From Cristatella mucedo (taxonomy: Eukaryota; Bryozoa; Phylactolaemata; Cristatellidae), in the NCBI GenBank assembly GCA_009760855.2, contig WPIO01000014.1, positions 1,982,001-2,046,000 on the forward strand: a stretch of 64,000 bases of DNA. The letters are read 5' to 3'. The position numbers and the translations under genes were made by a program. Of the stretch, positions 58,364 to 64,000 are shown in pieces. Each line of letters starts with the position of its first letter. Position 1 is the first letter of the stretch. The notes under the pieces were generated by a model. It searched no databases, had not been told where the DNA came from, and worked only from the letters and a program-made list of their open reading frames with translations.

Positions 58364-58516
58364 ATGAATCCGCAAGGCAACTCCGAGCTCACTTGGAAGA
58401 TGCTGCCCGAGTTCCAGCAGCAGCAGCAGCAACTACCGCAGTTGATTGCTTATCCACCACAGCAACAGGCTCTGTATATCGTTGCTGGCGGCCAGCCTCA
58501 GCTGAGTGCTGTTCAG
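58364..58516 (+). CDS. Dispanin exon 1 (Gln/Pro-rich N-terminus)
   Basis: It encodes MNPQGNSELTWKMLPEF, six Gln, LPQLIAYPPQQQALY and on to QLSAVQ (51 codons). The donor chosen is GTCAGG at 58517. An alternative donor GTAAAT lies later, near 58588. The start ATG lacks an in-frame upstream rival that looks coding. Confidence 0.6.
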
Positions 58517-60247
58517 GTCAGGATTCCTCGCATTACTTTCGGGTTGCACGCGAGGGCCGAGGCAGGCTTTGAGGTTCGCCGGCCTGGTAAATCTTAGATT
58601 TATCAGCGTGCTCGACGCTTCCCTGACGGATGGAGCGCAGCCGATCAGTAGGCGTGCCGCCCCGGTTTGGCCCCAGGGTTGAGTTGCTAGCCTTCGGTGG
58701 CCGAGGTAAAGAGGTCATGGTGCTTACCTCTGATGACCGAGGTCATGGCTCGAGCTCTGCGGCGCATGTGCAGCGCCTGGATAGAGATTCAATTCTCTTA
58801 GGGCGCTATGCAAACGAATTATTATTATTATACCGGTTTTACCCTGTTAGTGGCTGCTTGGCTGCATCCGACAGCTACAGCTCAGCTGCAGTGCAGTATA
58901 GCTGCTACACTTCCCGTGCAGTTCGCCACAGAGCGGAAGCGAAACGGTGCTTGGGGCATATGCATATCTTTAGGTATGTATTTCCGTCTGTAACTCCACA
59001 AAGTCCCCAGGACTAAGTGGGTGTTGCACTGGAGAGTATTCTCTAGCACTCGAAAGCCCAAGCTGCTTTCGGCGCCTGTACGATAGCCACCAGACTCCAT
59101 CTCACGCAACAAAGAGGAAGCCAGAAGCGTAGGTCAAGTAGAAGCTCAGGTCCGGTGTGGACAGTAAATTAGCTGTTCCATTCCTCCGCTTAAAGACTGG
59201 CATCGGAAGCTTTAGCTCTGAAGGTCCTAGACTGTGGGACTCGCTTCCAAAATTCTTACGCAACGACAGTTACTCTTCTGCTGCCGACTACGACTCATCC
59301 TTTTCAGCAGTCCTGAGCTGCTACCTCCGTGCTACTCACTACCTCAACTGCTCTCCTGACTCTGCTATGCTTCCCACTTTCTCTTTGTTGCATGGGACGA
59401 AGTCTGTTGGCTACCGAATGCGTACCGAAAGCCGCTTAGGCTGTGAGTGCGCTATACAAAACTCTCCTGCGTACCACCCACATGGTCCTTATGGCTTTGT
59501 GGAGTTACAGACGGAGATACAAACATACATACGTAGTGAAGGGCCGAGCATCTTCCCCCTTTATGACCCAGAGGTGACATGGGGTCAGACCACAGGAGCT
59601 ATAAAGATGCCTTGCAGACAGTGCAGCACCCTGATTAAGCATGGCAGCACCGTGATGAAGTGCTGCCTTGTGTTGACCGTATGAGCAGAGAGCCAGTGTG
59701 GCTGCAAAGCATGCACCTGCTGGCCCGGCTTGGCTGTGGCTGCAACGGCCTCGGCTGATGGATGGAAGCTTGCCGCTGGCTGGCGGTGCCCATCCGTAGG
59801 CTGCTGCTGCTCGTGTTCCCTCAGCTCTGGGCAAGGGCTTGCCAACCAATCAGAGCAGCGGCCAGCGTTTCTTCGGGAGAGTGGTTAAGGGGTCTGTGTT
59901 GCTCTGCATGGCGCCTTCGAACACCGAGGCACGTTATACAGTGAGTGCTGCTGCTGCAGAGGCCGCTGCAGGGTGTCTTGTATGCGCCGATTCCGCCAAC
60001 CACCTACCTGGCTTGGTCGATCGTGAACCTGGTGCTGTGCTGCTTTCCTATTGGGATCGCCTCGACGGTGTACTCCGTAATGGCATCCAACCACTTGGCG
60101 CTGGGACGCTATGAGGAGTCGTGCAGGCAAGCGAGAGTTGCTCGTATTTTAAACATTGTCGCCACTACAGTTGGGAGCGTTCTCTGGACTGGAGGTTTGC
60201 TTTTCTTGATTGTATTTTTTGTCGTCCTGGTGCCGAAGATTAAATGA
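58364..60247 (+). CDS. Dispanin/CD225-domain small membrane protein, two exons
   Basis: Exon 1 58364-58516 and exon 2 59972-60247 join in phase 0 to about 142 residues. The N-terminus is Gln/Pro-rich (Q18-Q23 run). The C-terminal part is a CD225 domain. The first hydrophobic segment reads TYLAWSIVNLVLCCFPIGIA. A short loop holds YEESCRQARVARILNI, and a second helix runs to the stop. The CCxPxGIAxxxYS pattern and the loop Tyr/Ala/Arg spacing are typical of dispanins, the family including IFITM, PRRT and SynDIG/TMEM91 proteins, which sit in membranes and affect fusion or trafficking. Which branch this belongs to is not clear. The exon 2 boundary could also be 59960 (adding RPLQ), and an extra exon between them cannot be excluded. 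Repeats fill the intron. PolyA signal at 60574. Confidence 0.82.
58653..58832 (+). repeat. SINE family C
   Basis: GTGCCGCCCCGGTTTGGCCC head, box B-like GGTCATGGCTCGAGCTC, tail CAGCGCCTGGATAGAGATTC, AATTCTCTTAGGGCGCTATG, (ATT)n. The outer and inner stems are intact. Confidence 0.82.
58972..59535. mobile_element. Two LINE family B pieces in opposite orientation
   Basis: 58972-59145 is the family B 3' end reversed. 59150-59535 is a longer family B 3' part forward (LAVPFLRLKTGIGSF to the 3' UTR, tail ACATACATACG). The 3' ends point outward. Confidence 0.82.
59972..60247 (+). CDS. Dispanin exon 2 (CD225 domain)
   Basis: It encodes GVLYAPIPPTTYLAWSIVN through VVLVPKIK and a TGA, 91 residues, with the two hydrophobic segments and the conserved loop. 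The acceptor is CCGCTGCAG; another CTGCTGCAG 12 bp earlier keeps the same frame. Confidence 0.85.
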   Translation, partial: GVLYAPIPPTTYLAWSIVNLVLCCFPIGIASTVYSVMASNHLALGRYEESCRQARVARILNIVATTVGSVLWTGGLLFLIVFFVVLVPKIK

Positions 60248-60330
60248 GGTGCTTGGCTGGCAACACGACTTACTCACTGCTCAGCGGGGCTCTCAGCTTT
60301 TCCTAATCTTGTTATTTAATGCCCAACCGG

Positions 60331-60334
<4 letters not shown>

Positions 60335-60373
<39 letters not shown>

Positions 60374-60379
60374 CTCTCT
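60335..60379. repeat. (CT)n microsatellite in dispanin 3' UTR
   Basis: CT dinucleotides with one CCT interruption, between the stop codon and the polyA signal. Confidence 0.92.
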
Positions 60380-60573
60380 GTGATACTGCTGCTTTTCGCT
60401 TCGCGTCAGATCACTGGCTGAGCACACATTCTGTAGCGTTGCCCGTGTAAGCCACATCACTGCCTTGCTCATTCGTGTGCAGTCAGCGATGACTGCAGTG
60501 CTGCACATTGGGTGCTCTTGCGTTGCAAGTGAGCCATGCTTGTATACCGTGTCGGCTGCTCACAGCTTGAGGG

Positions 60574-60579
60574 AATAAA
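60574..60579 (+). terminator. Polyadenylation signal of the dispanin gene
   Basis: AATAAA about 330 bp after the stop, followed by a T/GT-rich stretch (TGTACTGTTTCTTATTG). Confidence 0.65.
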
Positions 60580-60654
60580 GTGTACTGTTTCTTATTGTTT
60601 GTGTTCATTGTTTAGTTAGCATCTCTCCCGTTTTTCATTCTTTCTAAGCATGCA

Positions 60655-61228
60655 TTCGACTTCAAGGTTTTGTCGCTCACTTTTAGGTCACTTCATTCTT
60701 TGGCTCTAGCCTATCTGTCAGATCTACTCCCCCACCATGCCAAGTATCGTACCACCTGCTTTTCGGAATCCAACAGTTTACCAATACCTCGTGCAAGCCT
60801 CAAATCCTTTAGAGACCGTGCATTTAGTTCGTATGCTCCCAAAGCCTGGAACTCACTCCCGACCTTCGGCACAGCATCCCCTGACTTGACCACATTTAAA
60901 AAGAACTTAAAACATAGAATAACTATATTATAACTATTTAGGAACTATTTAACTATTTAACATAACTATTTAGGACAGCATTTAGTGGGTCCCTGTGATT
61001 CGTCTTTCATGTGCTTATGCGTGCTGACACTGTGCATGCTGCCACTAACCACGTTTGCATGCTGACCCTGTGCATGTCAACCCTAACCATGTTATTCATT
61101 TTGTTTGTTTATCAAGCATGATATTACTCACCATTCAATTGCATTTCCCTTTGCAGCAAATGTGAAGCGCCTAGGGAGAGATTGAGTTATCTGAGGGTGC
61201 TTTATCAAGTGCATTATTATTATTATGT
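60655..61228 (+). mobile_element. LINE family A 3' part
   Basis: The coding block RSLHSLALAYLSDLLPHHAK (near 60690) is followed by NSLPIPRASLKSFRDRAFSS, then a small ACTATTTA expansion (60920-60970), the 3' UTR, the AGCGCC hairpin (stem partner GGGTGCT) and (ATT)n. Confidence 0.87.
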
Positions 61229-61689
61229 GCATGCTATTTATGCATTTGTCTTTTCAGCAGTATCGATGAGCTTGTAAGCTGCGTACATGCGTATGCAGGC
61301 CGCTAAAGACTAGTCCTAACAGTAAACTCCTGTGCTGAACTTAGTGGTTTCTTAGGTCATGGAAACGAGGGATCTGAACGGTTCGATCTATTTTGCCGGG
61401 CCCCAGTCCAGCCCACCTGTGTCATGGTCGCTTGCGTCCTGCAGCTGGCCCTGCACACCCCGTGAAAACACAAACTCATATTGCTGAACGTAAGTAAGCT
61501 GTGTGATCACCTGTGCCGGAGAGAAGTACAGCATTCATCTACAATCATTCACCAGATCTGGAAAGTAATGTGAATGTGTAAGTATGAGAAAGCAAGCTAT
61601 GCCTTCCAATTGGAAATGGTTAGGCTTCTATGCATTTTTGCCTGCCTTCGGGTAGTCCACGCTAAATATAGGCTGTAGAAGTATTGGAA
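61229..61689. other. Unassigned stretch
   Basis: No recognisable feature. Confidence 0.4.
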
Positions 61690-61870
61690 TAATACTAATA
61701 ATTATAATAATAAAATATTTGTATAGCAAGGTAAGAGAACACAATCTGTGCCTTAGCACTTTACTTATGCTGTAAAGGAAGCATGTCAATTGCTCAGTCT
61801 TAACTTGCACAGCACGCGTTAGCATGCACTGGAAAAATCTCACGGACCCAGTAAATGCTGTAAGGATCAG
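61690..61870 (-). mobile_element. LINE family A 3' end, reversed, very degraded
   Basis: The minus strand shows a TAATAATAA tail, a hairpin relic (GGTAAGAGAACACAATCTGT) and AGCATGTCAATTG-like 3' UTR sequence, ending near GACCCAGTAAATGCTG. Confidence 0.5.
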
Positions 61871-63033
61871 TTGTGTTAAGCATTACTACTGCTGTGTATA
61901 GTCGGCAAAAATTAAAGCCTAGGTTGTGCTTGGTGTGGGTCCAAAATGTATCCATTGGGCATTCCATACTTCGAATGCTCACTGGATAATCATTTTCATT
62001 GACATCTACTCTCGAATTCTCTCACTTTGGTAAGACCTCAATCGTTGCAAAACAGCACCCGCGATGCCTAGGCGAGGCGTCTGACGCTCAAAAAGAATCT
62101 AGCGATCAGTGGCATCTGAAGCTGCTACGTGGTCCAGCAGAACCAGCACAGCGACTCGACATAATTCAGAATTCCTGAGAAAGTCGTTAAATGGGTGAAG
62201 GGTTAGGGTTTAGGTAGTGCCGCAAGAACCAAAGGTTGGTAATTTAGTTTCGCGAGTCAATCGCTCGACAGGACTATTTTAGTGCCTCTAATAAACGCAG
62301 CAATTAGCTGCCACAGCTCATCCAGAAAGCCAGTCTTTATCATTCATAGCCGCTGAAAATGAAGGCTTAGTCAAAAAGCAAAACGGTTTACGCTGAAAAT
62401 GAGACGATGGGGAAAAGGCTTCTTATGAACAGAGCGCGAAAGACGAATTCACTATTTTTTCAAGGGGCTTGAGTCTGACCTCGAGTAGGCGTCGCTGAAA
62501 GCGTAAGGCTTACGTGGCATTGCCATTTCCATGTCCTTAACTGACTCAAATCTTTGAGCATACGCGCTTAGTTCCAACTACGCCCAACTGAGCCTTGCGA
62601 AGGCGGCTAGGTAGTTTTGGTCCCTCTCCGCTGGCAAGAGCAATCGCGAAGCCGCGCTCCAATCCTCAAATTACCCAGCCCCTTAGAGGCAGGCCCCTAG
62701 CCAGTGGCTACCGCTACCTGGAGCCAGTGGCTTTTCGGGCTGCCTTCGGAGCTCCGACCTTCCTTGTTACTGTACTGCAGGGCTGTCGTCATCTTCTCTA
62801 GATAGAGCTGGAGAGGCAGGGGTGGTGTACGTTCGACATGTACCCACGGTCAGCTTTTAGAGGGGAGTGAAACGTCCTAGATCGACCAGACTAGGAGCCC
62901 CAAAATAATTCACGAGGTTCCGGAATTACAAGGATCACGAGGAGCAGATAATGTCAAAATCCATTTCCGGACTGCATAAAAGCTGCTTTAGTCATGTAAT
63001 AGTCTCTCAACTTGGCTCGAGACGCTGAGCCAG
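61871..63033. other. Unassigned stretch
   Basis: No known motif. 62580-62800 is GC-richer with an open frame of 68 codons and no recognised domain. Confidence 0.35.
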
Positions 63034-63148
63034 TCAGTTGAGCTCGTGGCGTAGCGCCGGGTGGAAGTCGCGCCGAGGCTGTTCGCCGACCGGCAGCTCG
63101 GCGGTGCTCTGGGCGCTGCATGAGAGCTGCAGTACACCGCTGCTTGTG
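63034..63148 (-). CDS. Possible terminal exon of an unknown gene
   Basis: On the minus strand a CGCTCTCTTTCAG acceptor precedes a 38-codon open segment ending VGEQPRRDFHPALRHELN and a TGA. Composition looks coding (GC-rich third positions). I do not recognise the protein, and upstream exons would lie to the right of 63150 or outside the window. Confidence 0.22.
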
Positions 63149-64000
63149 CTGAAAGAGAGCGTGTAAACATGCGCATCTATCGAATAGAATTCTCTGCGTT
63201 ATGGATATGGACTTGTTATCTTGAGGTATGTGGGATCTTCGTTGCTGACGCGTTTCGTCGAAGTAGGCCTACCTGCTAGTATCGGTGCTATACCAACGAG
63301 TCACTAGCCTCGCTTCAGGACCCAGGGATTCGCCGGTATTTGCTACATTTCGTTAGGCACTAGCATAATTACAAGCGCTGCGTTCGCAGCCTAAAGACGC
63401 TAGTGCATAAATGAAGTTAGATGCGCTAGAAGCCACTATACCATTTGTTACGGGAGCTTTTGTCGACAAACTTCAGGTCTTCGGAAGGCTTCTGTCCGAA
63501 GCCTCAGAGTTTGAAATTGGAACAACAGCAGGTAAATAGATTTCGCTGGCCATCGTGTCTTAGGTTCGAAAACTCAGGCGCTCCGGAAATGGTGCACAAC
63601 TATTTTGAGAGGTTGAAATTCACCCCCCCCCCCGCTGAGCACATTTCCCCCGCAGCTTCAAGGTGTTACTCTGGAGTGAGGCAATCCATTTTATTTTGAA
63701 ATAGGATTAAAAAACCTGACTGGTAGCGCGCCTTGGAAACGCTCTACAAAAGGTGGTGGGTGTTTTTTAATGGGCCTATTTAGGCTTTTCTTTAAGGTGG
63801 TTCCCCTTCGGTGGTGATCATCGGTTCGCTGAAAATGAAGCACACAGATAATCCTAGAGGGGCTGAAAAGCATTTCCGGGTGGTGCGACTTTGGCATGCG
63901 GACACAGTCTCTCTATCTAGAACTGGCTACTAAGCCGATTGGGGAGTTAAGGAAGCGTTCCGAGAGGCACCACTTCTGATTCAGTCTCGTGAGAGGGCAT
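63149..64000. other. Right edge, unassigned
   Basis: A short C run sits at 63622. No supported gene or repeat. Confidence 0.4.

Larger units (their letters stand above)
58517..59971 (+). other. Dispanin intron
   Basis: It holds a SINE C (58653-58832) and two opposed LINE B pieces (58972-59145 minus, 59150-59535 plus). 59536-59950 is GC-rich with overlapping open frames on both strands that show no known domain. Confidence 0.55.

Noticed and set aside
59505-59944. Overlapping open frames on both strands before the CD225 exon, as extra dispanin exons
   Set aside because: No conserved motif and no splice site combination that improves the model; GC-rich composition alone explains the open frames.

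Overview
The window looks like intron-rich animal (metazoan) nuclear DNA, probably from an invertebrate. The evidence is short protein-coding exons with GT..AG junctions and kilobase introns, animal gene families (Lifeguard/TMBIM, dispanin/CD225, a TRPC-type channel relic), L2/CR1-like non-LTR retrotransposons, tRNA-headed SINEs and a Tigger/pogo DNA transposon. The species cannot be fixed from the sequence alone. There is no prokaryotic, CRISPR or phage signal.

Layout. 1-10 kb: the 5' half of a Lifeguard (TMBIM/GRINA-like) gene on the minus strand, with three exons at 9977-9743, 5111-5011 and 728-664. It runs off the left edge. Its introns hold a broken mobile-element gene, a twin-primed LINE and a perfect 31-bp foldback. 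10-22 kb: mostly non-genic, with LINE fragments, long microsatellites, an internally deleted Tigger element (14017-15671, TA target duplication) and a broken TRPC-like exon (18216-18565). 22.4-31.5 kb: a six-exon aldo-keto reductase gene (AKR copy 1, plus strand). 31.5-41.6 kb: SINEs, LINE fragments, (TG)n and (GGC)n tracts. 41.8-51.5 kb: a second six-exon aldo-keto reductase (AKR copy 2, plus strand), a tandem paralogue with the same internal exon lengths and phases. Its third intron carries a 2.9-kb LINE with endonuclease and reverse transcriptase remnants and a 10-bp target-site duplication. 52-58 kb: LINE fragments and minisatellites. 58.3-60.6 kb: a two-exon dispanin/CD225 small membrane protein gene (plus strand). 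60.6-64 kb: a LINE 3' end, then mostly unassigned sequence.

The genes do not form an obvious pathway. The two reductases are a local duplication. The Lifeguard and dispanin genes are unrelated membrane proteins.

The most interesting structure is in the repeats. Two LINE families recur. Family A ends in an AGCGCC..GGCGCT stem-loop followed by (ATT)n. Family B ends in a GGAGTTACAG region followed by ATTAC-type repeats. A tRNA-headed SINE (family C) carries the same terminal stem-loop as LINE family A, which looks like a LINE/SINE tail-sharing partnership. Several solo copies of the hairpin also occur. A second tRNA-like SINE (family D) is present too. All calls come from reading the sequence by eye; no database search was run.
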